Counted from the stretch's first letter, positions 1-6,498 are shown. The stretch is 6,498 nt of DNA from a bacterium (GCA_017442645.1 JAFRZH010000016.1:1-6498); one strand, 5' to 3'. Notes: generated by a model not told the origin, from the sequence alone. Program-made: numbers and translations.

Positions 1-303
1 AAACTCCTCAAAAGGTGTTTGAAGAACATATACAAAAATGCTATATCATTTAGTGAATATTATTGCTATATACTCAAAATGAATACAATTCATAATTGTA
101 TTATTTGCATATTTATTGCACTTGATTTTTGAAACTACAAGTTCTTTTTGGGATTTTTTGCAGAAATCAATTCTCAATTTTTTTCGTTTTTAGAAAACGT
201 TTGTAATCAAGAAGAATATAAAAAAATCCTATTTTCGAGCTTTTTTGACTTGTTTTTTTATTTGTGATTCTTAATATTTAAAGCGTTTTATATCAAAAAA
301 TAA
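1..303 (+). CDS. C-terminal part of an unrecognised, probably membrane-associated protein (5' end outside window)
   Basis: Read with TGA as glycine, this frame is open from the first base to a TAA at 301-303, giving 100 codons. It contains two in-frame TGAs (130-132 and 265-267), so the standard code hides it. The stop lies three bases before the gyrB ATG, the tight spacing expected inside an operon. The peptide mixes Lys/Glu/Asn-rich stretches with two hydrophobic segments (about residues 34-54 and 77-97), suggesting membrane association. No family motif is recognised. It could begin upstream of the window or at the internal ATG at 79. The stretch is very AT-rich and Phe-rich, so a chance open frame is possible. 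However, 100 codons without TAA or TAG is unlikely at this composition. A second forward frame (2-193) is also open but shorter. Function unknown. Confidence 0.45.
82..102. repeat. Perfect 9-bp inverted repeat with 3-nt loop
   Basis: AATACAATT (82-90) and AATTGTATT (94-102) are exact reverse complements around CAT. Each arm has a single G:C pair, so as an RNA hairpin it would be weak. It has no T-tract typical of a terminator. It lies inside the open frame at 1-303, so it may be incidental or an operator-like palindrome. Confidence 0.4.
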
Positions 304-306
304 TCA

Positions 307-2232
307 ATGAGTTCTTTGGATTCAAACGAAAACATTACCAATGATCAACAATATGATGCCTCTCATATTAGAGTTTTAGAGGGACTTGAACCGGTAAGAC
401 AAAGACCTTGAATGTATATTGGTACTACGGATTTGACAGGACTTCATCATATGATTCAAGAAATCGTGGATAATGCGGTTGATGAAGCATTGGCAGGATA
501 TTGTACTCATATTACGACTATTTTTAATGAAGATGGATCCGTTACGGTTCACGATAATGGTAGAGGAATTCCTGTAGATATCCATGAAAAGACAGGGAAA
601 TCTGCTCTTGAAACGGTATATACCGTTCTTCATGCTTGAGGAAAATTCGATAAATCCGTTTATAAAGTTTCTGGAGGACTTCACGGAGTTGGAGCAAGTG
701 TCGTAAATGCACTTTCTACTTGGCTTGAAGTAACGGTACATAAAAATGGGAAAATCTACAGAATGAGATTCGAAAGAGGAATCCCCCAAACAGGATTGGA
801 AGTAATCGGAGAAACGGATAAAAATGGGACAAGTGTAACTTTTATGCCTGATCCTACAATTTTTGATACGGTTGAATTTGAGGAACAGAGAGAATTCCAG
901 AGAATGAAGCAAGAAGCTTATCTTACTCCTGGTGTAACCTTTACAATTATTAGCAGAAAAACAGGAGAAAAAGCCAGATATTACTACGAAGGAGGAATCC
1001 AAACTTGGCTTCACAATATTGTTGGACAGCAGGAAAGATTAGGATCTTTTCACTATTTCAAATCAGAAGGGAAAGATTGTTTGGCAGAAATTGCATTTCA
1101 ATTTGTTGCAACAAGTAATGATCATACGGTTTCTTTTGTGAATAATATTCCAACCAAAGACGGAGGATCTCATGTTCTTGGATTTAAATCTGCACTGTTG
1201 AAACTGATTAATGAAATTGCAACAGAAAAAGAAAAAATAGATAAAAAAATCTGAGAGTTCCAAGCGAGTGACGTCATGGATGGATTGTATGGAATCATTA
1301 CGGTGAAAATTCCTGAACCTCAATTTGAAGGACAGACCAAAGGAAGATTAGGAAATGCTTATGTAAGAGGAGAAGTTGAAAAATTAACGTACGATTATTT
1401 GAAGAAATTTTTTGAAGAAAATCCTGAAGAATTTGATAAAATTTTCGAAAAAATCGACCTTGCGGCAAGAGCGAGATTAGCTGCAAAATTCGCAAAAGAA
1501 ACGGTTTTAAGAAAAAATGCTTTGACAGGAGGAGTTTTACCAGGAAAATTAACCGATTGTACCAAAAGAGGAAATAAAGGAACAGAACTTTATATTGTGG
1601 AGGGAGATTCTGCCGGTGGATCTGCAAAACAAGGAAGAAACGCAACGTTTCAAGCGATCCTCCCTTTAAGAGGTAAAATTCTCAATACTGAACAGGCTTC
1701 TATCCAAAAAATTATGGCAAATCAAGAGGTTAAAAATCTGATTACTGCCATTGGAACAGGAGTGAAAGAAAATTGTAATATTGAAAGTTTGAGATATGAA
1801 AAAATTGTCATTATGACGGACGCCGATGTCGATGGAGCTCATATTAGAACTCTTTTACTTACCTTCTTCTTCAGATTTATGAGACCTCTTATTGAAGAAG
1901 GACATGTTTTCGCTGCGGTGCCTCCTATCTATAAATTTTCAAAATGATCAAAGGAAGTCTATTCTTACAATGAAAGTGATACTCCAAGTATGTATGGATT
2001 TTCTTCAGATGATAAAGTAGAAATTCAGAGATATAAAGGACTTGGAGAAATGAATGCTGAACAACTTTGGGAAACAACCATGAATCCAGAAAACAGAATC
2101 CTCAATAAGATTACGATTACGGACGCAGAAGAAGCTGATAGACTTTTCAGGATTCTCATGGGAGAAGATGTTCAAGCAAGAAAGCACTTCATCCTTGCCA
2201 ATGCTAAAAATGTAAAAGATTTGGATATTTAA
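307..2232 (+). CDS. gyrB: DNA gyrase subunit B (TGA read as Gly)
   Basis: This is the ATPase subunit of type IIA topoisomerase, which with GyrA introduces negative supercoils. It has 641 residues, the usual length for GyrB without the long enterobacterial insert. Visible in order: RPGMYIG (34-39); the GHKL ATPase site with catalytic-type E52, N56 and DNGRGIP starting at D83; HAGGKFD followed by the [14 protein letters not shown]-lid region; [10 protein letters not shown] in the transducer; [14 protein letters not shown] at 432-439; the Mg-binding D505/D507/D509 of TDADVDG; and the C-terminal RYKGLGEMN and LMGEDV segments. Gly35, 111, 316 and 547 are encoded by TGA (409, 637, 1252, 1945), and the first two are near-invariant glycines. 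It ends in TAA. Arginine is almost entirely AGA and glycine mostly GGA, which suggests codon bias for strong expression. No Shine-Dalgarno precedes the ATG. GyrB fits better than ParE because of the [11 protein letters not shown] and [18 protein letters not shown] segments. Confidence 0.97.
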
Positions 2233-2262
2233 AAAAGACTCTCGTGTGAGAGTCTTTTTTTT
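2231..2262. terminator. Bidirectional intrinsic terminator between gyrB and recA
   Basis: The stem GACTCTC (2237-2243) pairs perfectly with GAGAGTC (2248-2254) around a GTGT loop. Six A lie on the left and eight T on the right, so either strand ends in a U-tract. The left arm overlaps the gyrB TAA, and the recA stop begins 12 bases beyond the right side. One hairpin therefore serves both convergent genes. Confidence 0.9.
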
Positions 2263-2273
2263 CTATTAATTTT

Positions 2274-3356
2274 TTATTCTTCACTATCAGTTTCTTCATC
2301 AATTGTAATATTTTCAGCAATTTCTTCTAATTCATTGAAAACTTCATCATCAAGTACTTTTTTCCCGCTTCTCATATCTTTGATGCTGTTTTCAATTTTT
2401 CCTTGTAAATCTTTTAGTACTTTTTCATCAGATTCTAGGTATTGAGCTAATTTTTCTTTTCCTTGAACTTTCTGTGTTCCAATTGTATAGAATGCTCAAG
2501 CTTTAGTGATAAGCTTTAAGAGAATTGCAGCTTCAATGGTATCAGTTGTTCTATCATATCCCATTTGCCATTTTATTGGGAGTTCTGCTGTTTTAAAAGG
2601 AGCAGCGATTTTGTTTTTTGCAATTTTTACTTTTGCAAAATATCCAATTTGTTCTTTATCTTCCATAATTTTATCTCCTTTTCTGATTTCAATTCTTTGA
2701 GAAGCAAAGAATTTCAAAGCATTTCCTCCTGTAGTTGTTTCAGGATTTCCGAACATTACACCAATTTTCATTCTTATTTGGTTAATGAAAACACATGTTG
2801 TTCCTGTTTTTGCTAATACTGAAGTAAGTTTTCTAAGTCCTTGTGACATCATTCTTGCTTGAAGTCCCATGTAACTATCCCCCATATCTCCTTCAACTTC
2901 AGCTTTTGGAACAAGCGCAGCTACAGAATCGATAACGATAAGTTTAACAGTTCCTGATTTTGCTAATTCTTCAGCAATTTGAAGAGCTTGTTCTCCGTAG
3001 TCAGGTTGAGCTAAAAGAAGATTATCGATATTAACTCCTAATTTACGAGCATAATGAGGATCAAGAGCATGTTCAGCGTCAATAAATGCTGCGATTTCTC
3101 CTCTTTTTTGGATTTCTGCAATAGCATGAAGAGCAATTGTTGTTTTTCAACTTGATTCTGGACCGTAGATTTCAACAATTCTTCCTTCAGGATATCCTCA
3201 TCCAAGGATAAGATCCAATATATAAGATCCACTATGGAAAGTATTGACTAATCAAAAAGTTCCACTGTCTCCCATTTTGATAACGGCTCCTTTCCCAAAT
3301 TGTTTTTCGATACTTGCTAAAGCATCCTTTAGTCCTTGTGGTGTTTTGTCTGTCAT
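2274..3356 (-). CDS. recA: Recombinase RecA (TGA read as Gly)
   Basis: RecA forms ATP-dependent filaments on single-stranded DNA, catalyses strand exchange and acts as co-protease for LexA self-cleavage. The protein has 360 residues, close to the usual 340-360. Visible: the [15 protein letters not shown]-terminal segment; Walker A GPESSGKT (65-72); [10 protein letters not shown] with catalytic-type E95; Walker B LIVIDS (139-144); [15 protein letters not shown]; the DNA-binding loop 2 region [27 protein letters not shown] (190-216); and an acidic C-terminal tail ending TDSEE. Gly35, 53, 70 and 287 are TGA (3252, 3198, 3147, 2496 on the plus axis). Gly70 is the glycine directly before the Walker A lysine, so a standard-code reading would destroy the ATP site. 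The segment before Walker A ([18 protein letters not shown]) departs somewhat from the common STGSLALD form. The gene ends in TAA, has no Shine-Dalgarno, and is divergent from a LexA-type gene. Confidence 0.97.
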
Positions 3357-3394
3357 TAATATTTTTTAAAGAATAAAACTTTTTTAACAACATC

Positions 3395-3422
3395 AATGTA
3401 GTCAAAAAAAATAAAAAATCAA
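3395..3422 (-). promoter_or_regulatory. Candidate recA promoter
   Basis: On the minus strand TTGATT (3417-3422) and TACATT (3395-3400) are 16 bases apart, each matching 4 of 6 consensus positions. This would place the start site about 30 bases before the recA ATG. An alternative is TTGACA (3460-3465) with TATAAG (3433-3438), but its 21-base spacing is long. The region is so AT-rich that weak matches are expected by chance. Confidence 0.3.
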
Positions 3423-3469
3423 GAGAAAATTTCTTATATGAAAACTGTATTTTTGAAAATGTCAAAAAA
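3400..3469 (+). repeat. Two upstream copies of the GTCAAAAAA element
   Basis: AGTCAAAAAA begins at 3400 and TGTCAAAAAA at 3460. A third copy at 3481 is the left arm of the palindrome over the lexA promoter. The 3460 and 3481 copies are ten-base identical and exactly 21 bases apart, about two helical turns. The 3400 copy falls within the spacer of the recA promoter candidate. These may be extra LexA half-sites, though A-tracts are common here. Confidence 0.4.
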
Positions 3470-3480
3470 ATATAAAATTT

Positions 3481-3499
3481 TGTCAAAAAAGATTTGACA
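3481..3499. promoter_or_regulatory. Palindromic candidate LexA operator (SOS box)
   Basis: TGTCAAA (3481-3487) and TTTGACA (3493-3499) are perfect reverse complements separated by AAAGA. The right arm contains the TTGACA that serves as the -35 box of the lexA promoter. A dimeric repressor bound here would block lexA transcription, the expected autoregulation. The motif differs from the Proteobacterial CTGT-N8-ACAG and Bacillus GAAC-N4-GTTC boxes. Assignment to LexA is inferred from its position. Confidence 0.55.
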
Positions 3500-3521
3500 T
3501 TAAAAGAGAAAAAAATAGTAT
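3494..3521 (+). promoter_or_regulatory. Promoter of lexA
   Basis: A perfect -35 TTGACA (3494-3499) is followed after 16 bases by TAGTAT (3516-3521), a 4/6 match to the -10 consensus. The predicted start site near 3528 leaves a leader of only about 12 bases to the ATG at 3541, or about 25 to the alternative ATG at 3553. Confidence 0.6.
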
Positions 3522-3540
3522 TTTGAGTGTTTATCTTATA

Positions 3541-4179
3541 ATGTCTAGGAAAATGAGTAAAACGAATAAATGACTTGACGCTGTTCAAAAGGCATTAGTT
3601 GCTTTTTTTAAGAAAAATGGTAATGAAGAATGATTGACTTTAAGAGAAATTGCAGCTGAGATTGGAGTAAATCATCCTCAAACAGTTCTCAATAAACTAA
3701 ATCAATTAGTCTTAAAAGGTTATTTTGTGAAGGATAAAAAAGGGTATCGTTTAGTACGTGAAAGTGTTATAGATAAATTGACGGATATTATTCAGTTACC
3801 TATTTTTGGATTTGCACAGTGTTGAAATCAATGAAAAGCAGTTATTGATGAATATTCGCAGGAAAAAATTCCTGTAACGATGGCTTTTATTGGAACTAGT
3901 GATATTGAAAATTGTTTCTTTGTACGTGCGAAAGGAAATTCTATGGAACCAAAAATTCATGATGGTGATTTGGTTTTAATTCGTCAGCAAGATCATTATG
4001 ATGAATCTGATTATGTTTTTGTGGTTCACAATAAACTTCCTAAATTAAAGAAAATTATCCAACAAGATGGAACTTTTTATTTGGAATCAATTAATCGTTT
4101 TTTTGACAAGGTAGAAATTTCTCCTTATGATGATACTCAAATTATTGGAGTCGTGAAAAAGATTATTCAAAATGTTTAA
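3541..4179 (+). CDS. lexA: LexA-type self-cleaving SOS repressor (TGA read as Gly)
   Basis: This is a transcriptional repressor that cleaves itself when stimulated by RecA filaments. It has 212 residues, the usual LexA size. The N-terminus (about 12-72) is a winged helix-turn-helix with LTLREIAAEIG and LNQLVLKGYFVKD, like the LexA TxREIA...L..KG pattern. The C-terminus is an S24 peptidase: candidate cleavage site Cys94-Gly95 in LPIFGFAQCG, nucleophile Ser133 in GNSMEP, IHDGDLVLI, and general base probably Lys169 in LPKLKKI. Gly11, 31, 95 and 98 are TGA (3571, 3631, 3823, 3832), so the cleavage-site glycine is itself recoded. The first in-frame ATG was chosen. The ATG at 3553 is equally possible, as neither has a convincing ribosome site. 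It is divergent from recA with an operator-like palindrome between, which favours LexA over a phage CI- or UmuD-like protein. It uses more CGT for Arg than gyrB does. Confidence 0.85.
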
Positions 4180-4184
4180 AAAAT

Positions 4185-4216
4185 AAAAAGTCTGAAAGGT
4201 TATTTCAGACTTTTTT
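4185..4216. terminator. Bidirectional intrinsic terminator between lexA and the Nudix gene
   Basis: AAAAAGTCTGAAA (4185-4197) pairs without mismatch to TTTCAGACTTTTT (4203-4215) around a GGTTA loop, giving a 13-bp stem. It lies five bases after the lexA stop and ends in six T on the plus strand. On the minus strand it is followed by a T-rich tract, so it can also end the Nudix transcript from the opposite side. Confidence 0.88.
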
Positions 4217-4232
4217 GTTTTCTTTATTTTCT

Positions 4233-4712
4233 TTATTTCCTTTTTCCCGATTCCCCGTTCAAATAATATTCTACAAGTTCTCCTTTTTTGTAAATGAGTT
4301 TTAAAGAGAAAAAATCCTTTGTTTCTTCAAGAAGTTTTAGAAATATTTTATCTCCTTCTCGAAGTGTCAGATTTTTTATCTCTTTTTTATCAATCCATTG
4401 TAATTCTCCTTCATTACATTCTTTGAGTGTCCCTTCAAAATTGTTTGAAGTATATAAAAACATATATTCACTTGGGTTTTCCTCATTATTGAAAGTAATA
4501 ATTCCACGAAATTGAAAATCTTTTAATGTTAATCCCGTTTCTTCTTTTACTTCACGAATTAAACAATCTTCTGGACTTTCTCCATATTCAAAATGTCCTC
4601 AAACTCCAATTCGTTTTCACTGATTGATATCATTTTCTTTTTTGATGCGGTGAAGCATGAGATATTGTTCATCTTTTTTAATGTAACAAAGAGTAGTGAG
4701 AGGGGATTTCAT
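4233..4712 (-). CDS. Nudix hydrolase, MutT/MTH1-like (TGA read as Gly)
   Basis: Nudix enzymes hydrolyse nucleoside diphosphate-X compounds. This 159-residue protein carries a complete Nudix box GX5EX7REXXEEXG at 39-60: G39, E45, R53-E54, E57-E58, G60. The three acidic residues E54, E57 and E58 are the expected metal ligands. The lead-in GKRIGVGGHFEYGES and the late FFSLKLIYKKGELVEYYL strand resemble 8-oxo-dGTP diphosphatase-type members, suggesting oxidised-nucleotide sanitation, but substrate cannot be read from sequence. Gly32 and Gly38 are TGA (4617 and 4599 on the plus axis). Gly38 sits directly before the box. It ends in TAA with a Lys/Arg-rich tail. The start lies 26 bases after the stop of the upstream methyltransferase gene on the same strand, with no clear separate promoter, so co-transcription is likely. 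No Shine-Dalgarno is seen. Confidence 0.9.
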
Positions 4713-4738
4713 GGTATTATGTTTGATTTAAAAAATTT

Positions 4739-6328
4739 CTATTCCAAAACAGCGATATCCTCAATATGATGCGTGTGGGGAAATAAATCTACCGGTTGCA
4801 CTTCTTTACAAGTAAATCCTTTCTCGATAAAAAGTTCGATATCTCTTGCCATAGTAACAGGATTACAAGAAATATAAAGCAATTTGAAAGGATATTCTTT
4901 TTTGAGATTAGCGATTCGTTCGATAACATTCGGATGAAGTCCTTCTCTTGGAGGATCGATGACAACCACTCCGAGGTTATTGATTTTTTCTTGAAGTTCT
5001 GGGAAATTTGCCAACGCTTTTTCAGCAGGAGATGCGACGAAAAATGATTGTTCATCGAGTCCATTAATTTTCGCATTGTGTCTAGCGTCGATAATCGCGT
5101 CTTCCACGATTTCAATTCCCACGAGTTGCGTGTCAGACTTGTTCTCTTTTTGTGCTAATTTAAGCAAAGAAAGTCCGATACTTCCAGCACCACAATAAAG
5201 ATCTAAAATATTCCCCTTGAAATTTCCGAGCATTTGAAATGCAGTGGAAAAGAGTTTTTCAGCTCAAAAGGTATTGGTCTGAAAAAAAGAAAAAGGAGAA
5301 ATTCTGAAAGTTACCACCGTTTCGTCCGTTTCTTCTCAGAAATGAAGTTCTTCGTGGATTACTCCTTCTCACCAGAAAATACTTGGTTCTGACTTATCAT
5401 TTCTCACTGTATCGGAAAGTCCTGCATTATTGGTAATCACGAAAGTCGTCAATTTTTCTTTCAAAAAAGGATCAGATTTAAACTCTTGCAAAAGAGTATT
5501 TCGAAGTTCAGAAGTTTGAGCATTTAAATTATCAAGAGAAACGGAAAGATTTACCATCAATTGATGCGTATGCACTCCCTCACGAACCACTAAATGACGA
5601 AAGAAACCTTGATGAGTCTTCTGATCGTAAATAGGCAATCAGGATTCTTTACACTTTTTTTTAAGATATCAGTACAAAGCATTTGCCTCTTCAGAGATAA
5701 GTCCACAACGATCAACATCGATAATTTTGCTAAATTCTCCTTGTTTATGAAATCCGCAGTTCCAAGGATCATGGAGTTTATATTTTATGATCCCTTGTTT
5801 TTCAATTTCTTCGTCTTCTACTCCTTGTTTATGAAGTTTACGATATTCTTCCGTCTGCTGAATATAGGGTCAGAAGCTAAATTCTATCTTATTTCTGTAC
5901 CCTCTTTGTAAAGGAGAAGAAAGAATAGGTAAAAATCTGATCGGATTCTCTTTGGTGATTTTCTTGAAAGAGTCTTCCACCAATTGTTGTTTGATCTGTA
6001 ATTGTTTTTCATAATTGATTATCTGCCATTTACAACCTCAACATCAAATTTTACTGGTTCCTTCATTGATCGCACTTTCTCCCTTAGCAATGTAATAATG
6101 CGGACAAAAAATCTCTCCATCAGAAAAATCCTCATCATATTTTTTAGTTTCCAAAATATGTGCTTCGATGTAGTCTTTTCTCCTTTTTACTACGGTTAAA
6201 TCGACGATACTTCCTGGTAAAGCTCCCCCTTTGATAAGAATTTTTTTCCCATCAGACATAGAACCGATTCCGATACCTCCATGTCAGAGTTTATAAACTT
6301 TGATTCCTTTGAGAATTTGCTGTTTCAT
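4739..6328 (-). CDS. rlmD: 23S rRNA (uracil-C5)-methyltransferase, RlmD/RumA-like, with Fe-S motif (TGA read as Gly)
   Basis: This enzyme uses S-adenosylmethionine to make 5-methyluridine in RNA. It has 529 residues, longer than E. coli RlmD (about 430). An N-terminal TRAM-like RNA-binding domain (about 1-62) is followed by cysteines suited to a [4Fe-4S] cluster: C75, C96 and C99 of CGGC, with C208 the likely fourth (C191 is an alternative). The methyltransferase domain shows FFQTNT (348-353), SAM motif I LDLYCGAGSIGL (375-386), IDPPREGLHP around D458, catalytic SCNP with Cys488, and PHTHHIE with general-base Glu523. Nine glycines are TGA: 15, 95, 97, 153, 220, 230, 320, 331, 355. It ends in TAG. 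The first ATG was chosen because the next (residue 24) would cut the TRAM domain. The frame is open further upstream with a TTG directly before the ATG. The Fe-S motif argues against TrmA, but RlmC, RlmD or a dual RlmCD cannot be separated, so the symbol is provisional. Confidence 0.9.
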
Positions 6329-6484
6329 CAAGAAATTTAGAAAGTAAATTTTTAATAATTGTACGTATTCGTTTGGGAAAATCAATAAATAAGGAAGCTT
6401 TGTTTCCTTTGTTAGGAGAATTTGATTTTAAATGTTTATTTGGTTATACTTTTTATAGTTTTACTTTTTTGCAAGATTAGTATG

Positions 6485-6498
6485 TCACTCACTCACTC
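6485..6498. repeat. Short TCAC tetranucleotide run at window edge
   Basis: TCAC is repeated three and a half times up to the last base, so the true length is unknown. The rest of 6329-6498 holds no gene I can support. It is the presumed upstream region of the methyltransferase gene, with only short open frames on either strand and no convincing promoter. Confidence 0.4.

Noticed and set aside
38..193. A 51-codon ORF with a hydrophobic segment in another forward frame
   Set aside because: It overlaps a longer open frame (1-303), lacks a ribosome site, and hydrophobic peptides are common by chance in T-rich DNA.
245..277. Promoter-like TTGACT and TAATAT upstream of gyrB
   Set aside because: Spacing is 21 bases, and the region is probably coding (the open frame to 303). 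Weak matches are expected in such AT-rich DNA.
307..2232. gyrB as a pseudogene broken by four premature stops
   Set aside because: All four stops are TGA, none is TAA or TAG, the frame never shifts, and the TGAs sit on conserved glycines. The same pattern holds in the other four complete genes, so recoding explains it.
3537..3542. A perfect TATAAT overlapping the lexA ATG
   Set aside because: No -35 lies at a suitable distance, and the better promoter TTGACA-N16-TAGTAT is just upstream. It would matter only if translation began at 3553.
3232..3588. A 118-residue minus-strand ORF over the recA-lexA intergenic region
   Set aside because: It overlaps the starts of both recA and lexA in other frames, is composed mostly of AT-driven Phe/Lys/Leu, and covers the promoter and operator elements.
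3541..4179. TGA as selenocysteine or tryptophan (Mycoplasma-type code)
   Set aside because: The TGAs align with glycines, not Cys or Trp, in well-known motifs, and TGG is used for Trp. No SECIS-like need exists for so many sites.
4716..4721. CATAAT as a -10 box for the Nudix gene (minus strand)
   Set aside because: Only three bases separate it from the ATG, so transcription would start within or after the start codon. No -35 is seen.
6329..6429. In-frame N-terminal extension of the methyltransferase, including a TTG just before the ATG
   Set aside because: The extension is AT-driven (Leu/Tyr/Phe-rich) with no known domain, and the ATG at 6328 gives a proper TRAM start.
6262..6480. Plus-strand frame open for about 73 codons at the right end
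   Set aside because: It has no ATG or GTG start, partly runs antisense to the methyltransferase N-terminus, and shows no recognisable motif.

Overview
**Organism.** The window is AT-rich bacterial DNA that only makes sense if TGA is read as glycine (translation table 25). That points to Candidate Phyla Radiation bacteria of the Absconditabacteria (SR1) / Gracilibacteria (BD1-5) group. Under the standard code every gene here is cut into pieces. With TGA as Gly, five complete, collinear, normal-length proteins appear, and the TGA codons fall on glycines that are near-invariant in their families (GyrB RPGMYIG and HAGGKFD, the RecA Walker A glycine, the RlmD CGGC glycine, the Nudix-box region). 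Across those five genes there are 23 in-frame TGAs by hand count. All five end in TAA or TAG, none in TGA. I cannot decide between SR1 and Gracilibacteria from this sequence.

**Layout.** (1) 1-303, + strand: an open frame running in from the left edge, probably the C-terminal end of a small or partly membrane-embedded protein. It is visible only under table 25. (2) 307-2232, +: gyrB, three bases after that frame. (3) 2231-2262: a hairpin terminator shared with the convergent recA. (4) 2274-3356, -: recA. (5) 3357-3540: divergent regulatory region with a perfect TGTCAAA-N5-TTTGACA palindrome over the lexA -35 box, plus further GTCAAAAAA direct repeats toward recA. (6) 3541-4179, +: a LexA-type self-cleaving repressor. 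(7) 4185-4216: a second shared hairpin terminator. (8) 4233-4712, -: Nudix hydrolase. (9) 4739-6328, -: an RlmD/RumA-type rRNA uracil-C5 methyltransferase with an Fe-S cysteine motif, upstream of the Nudix gene and probably co-transcribed with it. (10) 6329-6498: no supported gene.

**How the genes fit together.** The core is a compact DNA-maintenance block: gyrase B subunit, RecA, and LexA divergent from recA with a candidate operator between them, which looks like a minimal SOS circuit. The Nudix enzyme may clean the nucleotide pool. The rRNA methyltransferase is a translation gene that appears to be only a transcriptional neighbour. None of the five complete genes has a convincing Shine-Dalgarno sequence.
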